Positions 9,649-17,894 of a DNA stretch of 64,000 bases are shown in pieces (the first letter of the stretch is position 1; every line of letters starts with the position of its first letter). The translations under genes and the position numbers were made by a program. Under the pieces are notes generated by a model, which had not been told where the DNA came from, made no database searches, and worked only from the letters and a program-made list of their open reading frames with translations. Origin of the DNA: Ensifer adhaerens (GTDB lineage Bacteria > Pseudomonadota > Alphaproteobacteria > Rhizobiales > Rhizobiaceae). The DNA is taken from assembly GCF_002940685.1 (NCBI RefSeq), contig NZ_PNFP01000010.1, positions 62,001-126,000 on the forward strand. The letters are read 5' to 3'.

Positions 9649-9666
9649 TGTTACTGGTCGGTAACA
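9649..9666. promoter_or_regulatory. Candidate TetR operator between tetR and the RND operon
   Basis: An inverted repeat TGTTAC-N6-GTAACA with perfect 6-bp arms. It lies 75 bp before the tetR start and within the 455-bp divergent region 9286-9740. I see no convincing gene in that region. Size and symmetry suit a TetR-family dimer site. Confidence 0.5.
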
Positions 9667-9740
9667 CCGTCGCATGTTATCGACCCATGACAGGGCGTCA
9701 AGGGGCAAGATTTCCGCGCCGTCCACGCCGGGCCACTGCG

Positions 9741-10343
9741 ATGAAAACGGATTTCTGCAAGCCATCCCGTCGTTCGCCGCGCGATCGCATCGTCGAGGCC
9801 GCGCGTGATCTCTTCCGCCGCCGCGGCATTCGCGGAACCGGCGTCGATGCCATCGCCGATGCGGCCGACAGCAACAAGATGACGCTCTACCGCCACTTCA
9901 GTTCGAAGGACGATCTGATCGTCGAATGCCTGCGCCAAGCGGGAATGGAAATGGACGGCTTCTGGCGCGAGCTGGAAGATACCTATCCCGGCGACGGATT
10001 GGGGCAGCTCAGGGCCTGGATCCGGCGCATCGCAGAGCATCTCGACGGCGACACGTGCCAATGCGAAATGATGAGCGCCGCCGCGCAGTTGACGGATGAG
10101 GAACATCCCGGACGCGAGGTGATCCGCCTGTTCAAGGATGCGCAACGGGATCGGGTCGTGGAGCTTTGCCGAAGGGCCGGTATCGCCGATGCGGAACTGC
10201 TCGCCGACACGTTGCTGCTGTTGATCGAAGGCGCGCGCGCCGCGCAGCAGAGCAGCGGCGCCGAGGGGCCAAGCGCTCGTTTCGCCGAGATCGCCGATGC
10301 GGCGATCCTGTCCTTTGCCGGCAGTGGAACGGCTTCCAGATAG
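9741..10343 (+). CDS. TetR/AcrR family transcriptional regulator
   Basis: A 200-residue regulator. The N-terminal TetR helix-turn-helix is clear at about 12-58 (RDRIVEAARDLFRRRGIRGTG, VDAIADAADSNKMTLYRHF), and an all-helical ligand-binding C-terminal domain follows. It is divergent from the RND permease-adaptor operon and so is its likely repressor. The start ATG at 9741 has no strong ribosome binding site; an ATG at 9687 and a TTG at 9561 are also in frame, but the HTH sits at normal depth from 9741. Confidence 0.88.
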   Translation: MKTDFCKPSRRSPRDRIVEAARDLFRRRGIRGTGVDAIADAADSNKMTLYRHFSSKDDLIVECLRQAGMEMDGFWRELEDTYPGDGLGQLRAWIRRIAEHLDGDTCQCEMMSAAAQLTDEEHPGREVIRLFKDAQRDRVVELCRRAGIADAELLADTLLLLIEGARAAQQSSGAEGPSARFAEIADAAILSFAGSGTASR

Positions 10344-10353
10344 CGGCTGCTTG

Positions 10354-11676
10354 CTATCGCTCGGCGGGCCAGTCCGGGTGGTGGCTGTCGATCACGAACA
10401 CATGGGTGTGGCGGTGGCCGCTGCCGACGCGCGTCGCACCGGAAAGATGGGGGTGATCGTCCGCCAGCGCGTGGTGCACGTGCTCGATTTCGTCCGGATC
10501 CTGCGCCGGCCAGAGCCGGGCGGCGGTGACGATGGCGCCGATGGCGATGAGGCCGAGCGTGGTGAAGGTCGCGGCGAGCCCGGCGGTTGCGCCGAGCCAG
10601 CCGGCCAGCGGATAGGTGATCAGCCAGCAGGCATGCGACAGGGCGAACTGCGCGGCAAAGAGCGCCGGCCGGTCCTCGGGCTGCGCGGAGCGGCGGAGCA
10701 ACCGACCCGACGGCGTCTGGGTCAGCGAGTAACCGAGGCCGATGACGAGCCACAGCGGCAACAGCGAAGCGAAATTTGGAACGAGTGTGCCGATGAAGAG
10801 GCCGGCGGGGAGGATCGCCGCGCCCGAAAACATGGCGACGCGATCGGGTACCCTGTCGAGGAGGTGCGGCAACAGCAGCGCGGCGATCATCGAGCCGGCG
10901 CCGAAGGCGGCAAGTGCGATGGCCGTGTCGGACTGGGTTAGTCCAAACTTGGCCTGCACCAACACCACCGTGTTGACGATGACCATCGACCCGGCCGCCG
11001 AGACCGCGAGATTGAGCGCGAGCAGACCCTTGAGCCGCGGCGTTGCCAGATAGATGCGCAGGCCCCGGGTCGTCCGGTCGTAGATGCCGCGCGGTTCCGC
11101 TGCTTTCGGGGTTGGAAGCGCGACCGAGACGACGAAGGCGGCCGAGGCGAGGAAACCGATCACCGTGCCGGCAAACAGGTCGTGGAAACTGACGACGGTA
11201 AGCAGCGCTGCGGCAAGCATCGGGCTTGCGACGCTTTCGAGGTCATAGGCGAGCCGCGAGAGCGACAGGGCGCGGGTGTAGTCCCTCTCGTCGGGCAGCA
11301 CATCGGGAATGGTCGCCTGGAAGGTCGGGGTAAAGGCGGCCGACGCCGACTGCAGCACGAAAATCAGTACATAGATCTGCCAGATCTCGGTCACGAAGGG
11401 CAGGAACAGCGCAACGGCCGCGCGCACCAGATCGAGGCCGACGAGCATGGCGCGACGTGGAAGCCGCTCGGCGAAGGCGGCGGCGATCGGCGCCACGCCG
11501 ACATAGGCGATCATCTTGATCGCGAGCGCCGTTCCGAGCACCGCGCCCGCTTCGGCGCCGGCGAGATCATAGGCGAGAAGCCCGAGTGCGACGGTCGCAA
11601 GACCGGTTCCGATGAGCGCGATCACCTGCGCCAGGAACAGATGGCGGTATGTCCGGTTTGCAAGGATCTGCAGCAT
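10354..11676 (-). CDS. MFS exporter with His-rich C-terminal tail (NrsD/NreB-like, probable Ni2+ efflux)
   Basis: A 440-residue major facilitator with about 12 membrane helices and the loop motif AAFAERLPRRAM after TM2. The hydrophilic tail from about 395 is rich in histidine (IEHVHHAL, DDHPHLSG, GHRHTHVFV, DSHHPDW). Such tails are known from the nickel exporters NrsD and NreB, where they bind metal. The gene lies 47 bp downstream of a metal-sensing repressor of the CsoR/RcnR family in the same operon. Efflux of nickel, or possibly cobalt, from the cytoplasm is therefore the best call; the metal is inferred. Confidence 0.85.
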   Translation of the reverse strand: MLQILANRTYRHLFLAQVIALIGTGLATVALGLLAYDLAGAEAGAVLGTALAIKMIAYVGVAPIAAAFAERLPRRAMLVGLDLVRAAVALFLPFVTEIWQIYVLIFVLQSASAAFTPTFQATIPDVLPDERDYTRALSLSRLAYDLESVASPMLAAALLTVVSFHDLFAGTVIGFLASAAFVVSVALPTPKAAEPRGIYDRTTRGLRIYLATPRLKGLLALNLAVSAAGSMVIVNTVVLVQAKFGLTQSDTAIALAAFGAGSMIAALLLPHLLDRVPDRVAMFSGAAILPAGLFIGTLVPNFASLLPLWLVIGLGYSLTQTPSGRLLRRSAQPEDRPALFAAQFALSHACWLITYPLAGWLGATAGLAATFTTLGLIAIGAIVTAARLWPAQDPDEIEHVHHALADDHPHLSGATRVGSGHRHTHVFVIDSHHPDWPAER

Positions 11677-11723
11677 GGTGTTGGGCTCGCTCGGTAGCGT
11701 TTGGTGACGGCGGCTGCCGTCGC

Positions 11724-12005
11724 TCAGAGGTATTTTGTGATCGCCTTGAATTCGTCGATGGAGTGGCGCTGGTCGCGGGCAAGCGCCCCGATCGTGTCTT
11801 CAAGGCAATGGTCCAGATGATCCTGGATCAGGGTTCGCTTCGCCTGGCTGATCGCCTTCTCCACCGCATGGAGCTGCTGGGCGATGTCGAGGCAGGGCCG
11901 GCCTCCTTCGATCATGGCGATGACGCTCTTCAGATGGCCTTCGGCGCGCTTCAGCCGCTTGACGATCTCTGGGTGGGTGTCGTGTCGATGTTCGCTCATT
12001 TCCAT
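11724..12005 (-). CDS. Metal-sensing repressor, CsoR/RcnR/InrS family (DUF156)
   Basis: A 93-residue all-helical DUF156 repressor. Candidate metal ligands are H6, C38, H63 and C67. Their spacing (32, 25, 4) equals that of the H-C-H-C set of the cyanobacterial nickel sensor InrS, and differs from CsoR (no first His) and RcnR (His in the last position). InrS controls the exporter NrsD; here a His-tailed MFS gene follows 47 bp downstream. An ATG two codons in (11999) is an alternative start. A perfect palindrome with a G-tract touches the first ATG and should be its operator. Confidence 0.9.
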   Translation of the reverse strand: MEMSEHRHDTHPEIVKRLKRAEGHLKSVIAMIEGGRPCLDIAQQLHAVEKAISQAKRTLIQDHLDHCLEDTIGALARDQRHSIDEFKAITKYL

Positions 12006-12028
12006 ATCCTATCCCCCTGGATAGGATA
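12005..12028 (-). promoter_or_regulatory. Operator and promoter of the metal-efflux operon
   Basis: A perfect inverted repeat with 10-bp arms (TATCCTATCC and GGATAGGATA) around CCCT, giving a run of five G on the coding strand. A G-tract between AT-rich inverted arms is the known operator type of CsoR/RcnR/InrS proteins. On the minus strand TTGAAC (12034-12029), 17 bases and TAGGAT (12011-12006) resemble a sigma-70 promoter inside the same site. Confidence 0.7.
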
Positions 12029-12134
12029 GTTCAAGCGCCGTCGTTTCCGACCGTGTTTCCGGGCAGCGGTGCCTTCAGCGTCTCGTCCGAGTCGTGCGGC
12101 CCGGACAGCCGAACCTGCGCTTTCGCTCCACTCC

Positions 12135-12176
12135 AAAAATAGAAGGCCTATGCCCCGCCATCGGACGGGGCATAGG
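12135..12176 (-). terminator. Rho-independent terminator after the MDR oxidoreductase gene
   Basis: An 11-bp perfect stem (12147-12157 with 12166-12176, 8-base loop) is followed on the minus strand by CCTTCTATTTTT. It lies about 30 bp after the stop of the gene ending at 12206. Confidence 0.75.
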
Positions 12177-12205
12177 TCGGCTCTGCGAGGGGCGGGCGCC
12201 TGCGA

Positions 12206-13204
12206 CTAGAGGCGCACGAGCATCTTGCCGGTGTTGGCGCCCTTGAAGAGGCCGAGGAAGGCGTCGGGCGCATTCTCCAGGCCGTCGACGATGGTCTCGC
12301 GCAGCGCGATCTTCCGTTCCTTGATCCAGGCGCTCATCTTGCGGTCGAACTCGGGGATGAGATCGACGTGATCGGAAACGATCAGCCCCTCCAGGCGGAT
12401 GCGTTTCTCGATCGCCTGGAAGATGTTGCGCGGCCCGGCCGCGCCGCCGGCATTGTAACCGGTGATCATGCCGCAAAGCACGAAGCGGGCGTGGTCGTTG
12501 GCGCGCGCCAGCGCCGCTTCGAGATGGTCGCCGCCGACATTGTCGAAGTAGATGTCGATGCCGTCAGGTGCTGCGGCCGCAAGCGCTTCGGTCAGATCGG
12601 ACGTCTCGCGATAGTTGATGACCGCGTCGACGCCGATCTCGTTCTTCAGCCAGTCGGCCTTGTCCGACGAGCCGACCGAGGCGATTACCCGCAGGCCGTT
12701 GAGCTTGGCGATCTGGGCGACGATGCTGCCGACGGCGCCGCTGGCGGCCGAAACGAAGATGGTCTCGCCTGGCCTGGCATTGGCGATCCGCGTCAGCCCC
12801 ACATAGGCGGTGAGGCCGGGAAAGCCGAGCGCGCCGAGATAGGCCTGGGCCGGGAGATCCGGGTCGATCTTGCGTGCCGCCGCCGCGTCGATGACGGCAT
12901 AATCCCTCCAGCCGGCGAAGTGCACGACGGCGTCGCCGACCGAGAAGGCCGGATCGGTGGAGTGTTCGACCACGCCGACGGCGGCGCCATCCATGGCCGC
13001 GTCAAGCTGGAACGGCGGAATATAGCTTTTCCGGTCGTCCATGCGGCCGCGCATGTAGGGATCGACGGACATCCAGGTGTTGCGGACCAGCAGCTGGCCG
13101 GGTTTCGGATCGTCGAGGCGCCGGCTGGCGATCGCGAAGTTTTCGGCGGCCGGAAGTCCGGTCGGGCGGCTCTTCAGACGGATTTCGCGGGTTGCGGTGG
13201 ACAT
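12206..13204 (-). CDS. NADP-dependent oxidoreductase, MDR family (CurA/leukotriene B4 dehydrogenase-like)
   Basis: A 332-residue zinc-independent medium-chain reductase. The N-terminal part has the family marker RNTWMSVDPYMRGRM. The Rossmann fold starts at about 150 with FVSAASGAVGSIVAQIAK, and YFDNVGGDHLEAAL matches the 2-alkenal/curcumin reductase subgroup. It should reduce conjugated carbonyl compounds with NADPH in the cytoplasm. The start ATG at 13204 follows AAGGAAAA. It is the second gene after a flavodoxin-fold oxidoreductase (119-bp gap), and a divergent LysR gene stands beyond. Detoxification of reactive aldehydes or quinones is a reasonable joint role. Confidence 0.92.
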   Translation of the reverse strand: MSTATREIRLKSRPTGLPAAENFAIASRRLDDPKPGQLLVRNTWMSVDPYMRGRMDDRKSYIPPFQLDAAMDGAAVGVVEHSTDPAFSVGDAVVHFAGWRDYAVIDAAAARKIDPDLPAQAYLGALGFPGLTAYVGLTRIANARPGETIFVSAASGAVGSIVAQIAKLNGLRVIASVGSSDKADWLKNEIGVDAVINYRETSDLTEALAAAAPDGIDIYFDNVGGDHLEAALARANDHARFVLCGMITGYNAGGAAGPRNIFQAIEKRIRLEGLIVSDHVDLIPEFDRKMSAWIKERKIALRETIVDGLENAPDAFLGLFKGANTGKMLVRL

Positions 13205-13323
13205 GGTTTTTTCCTTTGCTTTCTGGGATTCGATTGAGGGATGAACAGGTTGGCTCGCGCGCCGCCTGCAGCGGCGCTCGGTTCGGTGAAAGATGGATTT
13301 CGGGTTGCCGGCGACCGGTGGCT

Positions 13324-13956
13324 TTAGTTCGCCGGCAGGAGGTGGCGGTGCGCCGAAGGCTGGTGCTGGCCCTCGGCATAGGCGCGGCCAAGATCGTGGG
13401 CGGTGGCAAGATTGCGCAGGCGCGCCGCGCGGTCGCCGCTCTCCACGTCCAGGAACAGGTGCGTCTCGACATTGGTGACGCCGCTGAAGTTGAAGATGCC
13501 ATGGGCGATCTGGGCGGCCATCGCGCCTTCGTAGCCGTGCTCCTGGTAGAGCCGGTGGCCGCCGGCGCCGGTCGCGATCAGTCGAACGTGCTTTGTCGAG
13601 AGCGGCCCGGAGAAGCGATCGTTGCTGCCGAAGGCCCAGCCCTTGGTAAAGACACGATCGATCCAGCCCTTCGTTACGGCCGGCAGCGACCACCAATAGA
13701 TCGGAGTGGCCAGCAGCAGGAGGTCCGCCCGCTCGACGCGTTGCTGTTCGCGCCTGACATTCTGCGGCAATGGTCCAGTCTCGCGATAGAAAGCCAGGTC
13801 CGCGCGGGTCATGCGCGGGTCGAAACCTTCGCCGGCAAGGTCGGCCAGTTCGACCTTTGCGGTCTTCGTTTCGCGGATGCCGGCGACGTAGCGGTCGGCC
13901 AGGGATTTGGCGAAGGACTGGCCGTCCGGATCGGCTGTGACGAGAAGAATGTTCAT
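13324..13956 (-). CDS. NAD(P)H-dependent oxidoreductase, flavodoxin-like fold (NQO/KefF type)
   Basis: A 210-residue FMN/FAD-dependent quinone reductase-like protein. It starts MNILLVTADPDGQSFAKSLA, the nucleotide-binding loop of the family, and later has LLLATPIYWWSLPAVTKGWIDR, the motif lining the flavin site. It probably reduces quinones by two electrons. The next gene downstream encodes an MDR reductase, and the divergent LysR gene starts about 90 bp away. The LysR protein probably controls both. Confidence 0.9.
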   Translation of the reverse strand: MNILLVTADPDGQSFAKSLADRYVAGIRETKTAKVELADLAGEGFDPRMTRADLAFYRETGPLPQNVRREQQRVERADLLLLATPIYWWSLPAVTKGWIDRVFTKGWAFGSNDRFSGPLSTKHVRLIATGAGGHRLYQEHGYEGAMAAQIAHGIFNFSGVTNVETHLFLDVESGDRAARLRNLATAHDLGRAYAEGQHQPSAHRHLLPAN

Positions 13957-14039
13957 GTCGCCCTCGTGTGTCTGCGTTTGTTGGATCTATACAAACATCT
14001 GTCAGAGCGATAAAAAAGTTTGAATATTGGCGTCTATCT

Positions 14040-14054
14040 ATCGAATGGTTCGAT
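14040..14054. promoter_or_regulatory. Candidate LysR site overlapping the start of the LysR gene
   Basis: Perfect inverted repeat ATCGAA-TGG-TTCGAT containing a T-N11-A pattern, the general LysR-type recognition shape. It covers the possible start ATG at 14045, so binding would repress the regulator's own transcription or the true start is the ATG at 14057. Confidence 0.4.
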
Positions 14055-14950
14055 CAATGTTGCGCATATCCCTGGACCAGTGGCGGACCTTCATCGCGGT
14101 GGTCGATGCCGGCGGCTTCGCGCAGGCGGCCGAGGCGCTGAACAAGTCGCAGTCGACGGTCAGCTATGCGGTGCGCCAGATCGAGGAGAGGCTCGGTGTC
14201 GCCGTCTTCGAGATCGAGGGCCGGAAGGCGCTCTTGACCACCGAGGGGCGTATTCTCTACCGGCGCGGCAAGTCGCTGGTCGACGAGGCGACGCGGCTGG
14301 AGCGGGCAGCCGAAAACCTTGCCAAGGGGCAGGAGCAGATGCTGAGCCTGGCGGTGGAGGGGCTGTTTCCGACCTGGCTGCTGTTGCGCTGCATCGAGCG
14401 GTTCGGCGAGGAGGCGCCGGAGACCCGCATCGAGCTCCATGAGAGCGTGATGGGGGGAACGGACGAGTTGCTGCTGTCGGGCGCCGTCGACCTTGCGATC
14501 TGCGCCGACAATCTGCCGGCCGGCCACACGGGCGAGGTTCTCCTGCGCTATCGGGCCATTGTGGCGGCCGCCCCTTTCCACCCGTTGCATCAACTGGACC
14601 GGGAACTCGGGATCGAGGATCTGAAAGGCCACCGCCACCTGGTGATCCGTGACAGCGGTTTGCAACGGCAACGCCCGAGTGTCTGGAGCGTGACGGAGCG
14701 GCGGCTGACGGTCAGCCACAAGGCAACCTCCATTCGCGCCGCTTGCATGGGCATGGGCTTTGCCTGGTATCCGGAGGACTGGATTCGCGAGGAACTTGCC
14801 GCCGGCCAGCTGAAGCCGCTGCCGCTGAAGGAAGGGTCGGAGCGCTGGGGCGCCATGTATCTGGTCTACCCGGATCCGGATGCTGCTGGACCGGGCGCCC
14901 GGCGCCTCGGCGACATCATCAGGCAAGAGGCCCGCGCCCTCGCGCAGTAG
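14045..14950 (+). CDS. LysR family transcriptional regulator
   Basis: About 301 residues with an N-terminal winged HTH (LDQWRTFIAVVDAGGFAQAA, EALNKSQSTVSYAVRQIEERLG) and a periplasmic-binding-like effector domain (about 95-300). It is divergent from the flavodoxin-like and MDR reductase genes, so it is probably their activator or repressor. Three starts are possible (TTG 14027, ATG 14045, ATG 14057), none with a good Shine-Dalgarno. A palindrome at 14040-14054 covers the second one, which makes ATG 14057 (MLRISLDQW) also attractive. Confidence 0.9.
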   Translation: MVRSMLRISLDQWRTFIAVVDAGGFAQAAEALNKSQSTVSYAVRQIEERLGVAVFEIEGRKALLTTEGRILYRRGKSLVDEATRLERAAENLAKGQEQMLSLAVEGLFPTWLLLRCIERFGEEAPETRIELHESVMGGTDELLLSGAVDLAICADNLPAGHTGEVLLRYRAIVAAAPFHPLHQLDRELGIEDLKGHRHLVIRDSGLQRQRPSVWSVTERRLTVSHKATSIRAACMGMGFAWYPEDWIREELAAGQLKPLPLKEGSERWGAMYLVYPDPDAAGPGARRLGDIIRQEARALAQ

Positions 14951-14992
14951 GCGTCTGTCCGTGCGTCCTTCGAGCCCGTGCCACTGTCCCTT

Positions 14993-15451
14993 TCAGGCCA
15001 GCCGTTCCAGCAGACCGCGCCGTCCGCGCTCCATCACCACGCCATGGTTCCAGCGGAAGACGGGCCGGAGGATGAAGGAAAGCCGGACCATCCAGGGTTT
15101 CGTCACTTCTACGATCCAGTCGTAGCGAACGCGGCAGCTGGCTTCGTCGCCTTGCAGCGTCCAGCGGCCGATGCCGTCGAGTTCGCCCAGGGCCCGGCCC
15201 TCGATGAGGAAGGGCTGCTCGACTTTCACGGTCTCCATGTCGAAGACCAGCTCGTAGGGCAGCGCCGTCGACCAGCGCATGCGCCTGATGGCGCCGACAC
15301 CGCGCTCGTCGCCCTGTCGCAGCAGCGTCACCTGTTTCACCGAGGGCCACCACTCGGGCCAGCGTTCCGGCGTGCCGAGCTCACGCCAAACGTCTTCAAG
15401 CGGGGAAGCAATCGTCCATTCGGTGACAAGATGAAAATTGGTCGACGACAT
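14993..15451 (-). CDS. SRPBCC family protein (polyketide cyclase/dehydrase-like)
   Basis: A 152-residue Bet v1-like protein. It shows WTIASPLEDVWRELGTPERW and PEWWPSVKQV near the N-terminus, usual in the polyketide-cyclase/dehydrase Pfam group, and a C-terminal long helix. It probably binds a small hydrophobic ligand; no enzyme activity can be claimed. The start ATG at 15451 follows GAGGGA at good spacing. It lies downstream of the symporter gene on the same strand, with a strong hairpin between. Confidence 0.82.
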   Translation of the reverse strand: MSSTNFHLVTEWTIASPLEDVWRELGTPERWPEWWPSVKQVTLLRQGDERGVGAIRRMRWSTALPYELVFDMETVKVEQPFLIEGRALGELDGIGRWTLQGDEASCRVRYDWIVEVTKPWMVRLSFILRPVFRWNHGVVMERGRRGLLERLA

Positions 15452-15492
15452 CGCCGATCCCTCAACAGGCGGATGGCCTGCAGTATAACACG

Positions 15493-15518
15493 GCATGCGG
15501 GCCTTGCGGCCCGCATGC
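15493..15518 (-). terminator. Hairpin terminator after the symporter gene
   Basis: Perfect 11-bp stem (15493-15503 with 15508-15518) and TTGC loop, 14 bases past the symporter stop. It has no clear T-run, so termination may be partial. Confidence 0.5.
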
Positions 15519-15532
15519 TCTGATCTGCGCTG

Positions 15533-16894
15533 TCAGGCAGCGCGTGCTGCGGCAGCCAGCGGCTCGAGGTCGTCGAGGACCTTGTCGCCGTTGTAGACGG
15601 TCTCGTCGAGGATGCCCTCGCGCTTGGCGACGATGGTCGGCACCAGAGCCTGGCCGGCGACGTTGACCGCCGTGCGGCCCATGTCGAGGATGGGGTCGAT
15701 GGCGAGCAGCAGGCCGACGCCCTCGAGCGGCAGGCCGAGCGTTGAAAGCGTCAGCGTCAGCATGACGGTGGCGCCGGTGAGGCCGGCGGTGGCGGCAGAG
15801 CCGAGCACCGAGACGAAGACGATCAGCACATATTCCTGGATGCCGAGCGGCAGACCGAAGAACTGCGCGATGAAGATCGCCGAAATCGCCGGGTAGATCG
15901 CGGCGCAGCCGTCCATCTTCGTGGTTGCGCCGAGCGGCACGGCGAAGGCGGCATATTCGCGCGGCACGCCGAGGCTCTTTTCGGTCACCGTTTCGGTAAC
16001 GGGCAGGGTGCCGACCGAGGAGCGCGAGACGAAGGCGAGCTGGATCGCCGGCCAGGCGCCGGCGAAGAAGCGCGAGGGCTTCAGGCCGTGGCCGACGAGC
16101 AGCGCCGGGTAGACGACGAAGAGCACGATCGCCAGGCCGATATAGACGGCGGCGGCATACCAGCCGAGCTGCGCCAGCGTTTCCCAGCCATATTGCGCGA
16201 CGGCGCGGCCAAGCAGGCCGATCGTGCCGATCGGCGTCAGCCGGATAACCCACCAGAGGATCTTGCGCACGACCGCAAGCAGCGACTGGTTGAAGGCGAG
16301 GAACGGCTTGGCCGCGTCACCAACCTTCAGGGCGGCTGCACCGACGGCGATCGAGACGACGAGGATCTGCAGGACGTTGAAGTTGAGTGAGGTGGTTGCA
16401 CCCGTATCGGTGACCTTGGTGCTCGCTTCGAGGCCGAGCATGTTGGCCGGCACGAGGCCCTTCAGGAAATCGAGCCATGAGCCGGAATAGGACGGCGCCT
16501 TCGCGGCTTCCTGCGAAACGGCCGAGCCGACACCCGGCTGGATGATCAGGCCGAGCGCGATGGCGATGACGACGGCGATCAGCGAGGTGAGCGCGAACCA
16601 GAGCAGCGTCTGCCAGACGAGCTTGGCGGCATTCTGCAGCGTCGCCAGATTGGCGATCGAGGCGACGATGGCGGTAAAGACGAGCGGCGGCACGAGCGCG
16701 CGCAGAAGCTGGACGAAGATCGAACCGATCGTCTGCAGGGTCACCGTCAGCCAGTTGGCATTGCCGCTGCCATCGACGCCCATATTGCGGGCGATGAGGC
16801 CGAGCAGCAGGCCGATGACCATGGCTGCCAGGACCTGGAAGCCGAAGGAGGCGAAAATCGGCTTTGGTGAGGATTGGGTGGTTGCTTGGGACAC
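15533..16894 (-). CDS. Dicarboxylate/amino acid:cation symporter (DAACS family)
   Basis: An inner-membrane secondary transporter of about 453 residues. The family signatures are clear: the serine-rich re-entrant loop SRSSVGTLPVT, the PLGATTKMDGCA segment (PLGATxNMDG in most members) and the C-terminal DPILDMGRTAVNVAGQ, where Asp and Asn/Arg bind cation and substrate. The cargo is a C4-dicarboxylate or an acidic amino acid such as glutamate. I favour the GTG at 16894 because GAGAGT lies seven bases upstream; an ATG at 16939 would add 15 residues. A palindrome at 17002-17030 lies in the promoter region. Confidence 0.92.
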   Translation of the reverse strand: MSQATTQSSPKPIFASFGFQVLAAMVIGLLLGLIARNMGVDGSGNANWLTVTLQTIGSIFVQLLRALVPPLVFTAIVASIANLATLQNAAKLVWQTLLWFALTSLIAVVIAIALGLIIQPGVGSAVSQEAAKAPSYSGSWLDFLKGLVPANMLGLEASTKVTDTGATTSLNFNVLQILVVSIAVGAAALKVGDAAKPFLAFNQSLLAVVRKILWWVIRLTPIGTIGLLGRAVAQYGWETLAQLGWYAAAVYIGLAIVLFVVYPALLVGHGLKPSRFFAGAWPAIQLAFVSRSSVGTLPVTETVTEKSLGVPREYAAFAVPLGATTKMDGCAAIYPAISAIFIAQFFGLPLGIQEYVLIVFVSVLGSAATAGLTGATVMLTLTLSTLGLPLEGVGLLLAIDPILDMGRTAVNVAGQALVPTIVAKREGILDETVYNGDKVLDDLEPLAAAARAA

Positions 16895-17001
16895 GTCGTT
16901 TACTCTCAATTGTGTGGCGGCGATCGCATTTTTAGGCATCGGTCGCCGCAGGTGCCCGGAAAATAGTCGAGTATTCCGATCGAGATAAGAAACCCTTTGG
17001 C

Positions 17002-17030
17002 TCGAAAATTATTCCAAGTGGAATATTTTC
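17002..17030. promoter_or_regulatory. Imperfect palindrome upstream of the symporter gene
   Basis: The arms CGAAAATTATTCC and GGAATATTTTCG surround AAGT, symmetric apart from one extra base. It lies in the 516-bp space between the symporter and the secreted-protein gene, which is otherwise without a convincing gene. An operator is possible; the binding protein is unknown. Confidence 0.35.
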
Positions 17031-17410
17031 GCGGAGCAACCGCGCGCTGTCGTTCAGGCAGGATGGCCCTGAGGGCGATGCAGCGGTTGCCGATCTCGAA
17101 AGCGGGCCGAACGACGAAAAACATTTCAATCCGGCCGCGCCTCATTGAAATCTCCTTCGCATCCTGATCCTGCCGCGGGAAAAAGGGCGGCGAGCCCCGG
17201 TTGATCGAAATCGACCTGCCACGGCCGCGCGATCGCAGCGCCCGTGCGTTCGTTCGCCAGCGCGAAGAGCTGCTCGGCGTCTTTGGACTGCATTGAGGCT
17301 GCTTGCTGCGGAACGGTTGCAGCGATCGCGCGTTATTCTCTCCAAGTCCGCATCCACCGGGGCGACGCTGCCCGGTGGGCCGGATGCTCGGCCGAGACAG
17401 GAGCAACGCC

Positions 17411-17794
17411 ATGAAGCTATCGAAGGGAATGTCATTCGCCGCAATCGTTCTCGCCCTTGGCACGGCAGCACCGGCACTCGCCAATGGCTTCTACACCGGC
17501 ATCGACCCGCATAATCCCCCAGGTACTCAGAACAGGGTGCTGTATGCGCGACCCTACTATGTCGAGCCTGCGCCCGGTCCTGTTTATGTCGAGCCGGCGC
17601 CGCAGGTCTATGTCGACCCGATGCCGACCGGCAGCATCTATGTGGATCCGTATGTCGACCCGGCGCCGGGCTACATCTATCGCCCGCCGGCACGCACCTT
17701 GGGTGACGCCCGCCAGCGCTATACGGGCGAGTATCAGGGCGGCGGACAGGGGGACTATTATCTGGGTGTCACACATCCGCCGCAGGTCCCCTGA
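17411..17794 (+). CDS. Exported Pro/Tyr-rich protein of unknown function
   Basis: A 127-residue protein with a clear Sec signal peptide (MKLSKGMSFAAIVLALG, cleavage after PALA at about 25). The mature part is dominated by tyrosine, proline and acidic repeats of the type YVEPAP/YVDPxP between about 50 and 95, then a basic and glycine-rich end. Such low-complexity, tyrosine-rich segments suggest a cell-wall or outer-membrane association, but no family is recognised. ATG 17411 follows AGGAGC. No operon partner. Confidence 0.75.
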   Translation: MKLSKGMSFAAIVLALGTAAPALANGFYTGIDPHNPPGTQNRVLYARPYYVEPAPGPVYVEPAPQVYVDPMPTGSIYVDPYVDPAPGYIYRPPARTLGDARQRYTGEYQGGGQGDYYLGVTHPPQVP

Positions 17795-17894
17795 GCGGTC
17801 TGTTGAGCAAACGGGTGCAGCGACATGAGACGCTCGCCTGTGTCGGTCGGCGTGCCTCGTTTCAGATGCCCGGAGTTGAGATGCGTTGCCGGTC

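Noticed and set aside
16906-17484. A 192-codon minus-strand frame between the symporter and the secreted-protein gene
   Set aside because: No ribosome site, no recognisable domain, and it overlaps the start of the secreted-protein gene antisense.
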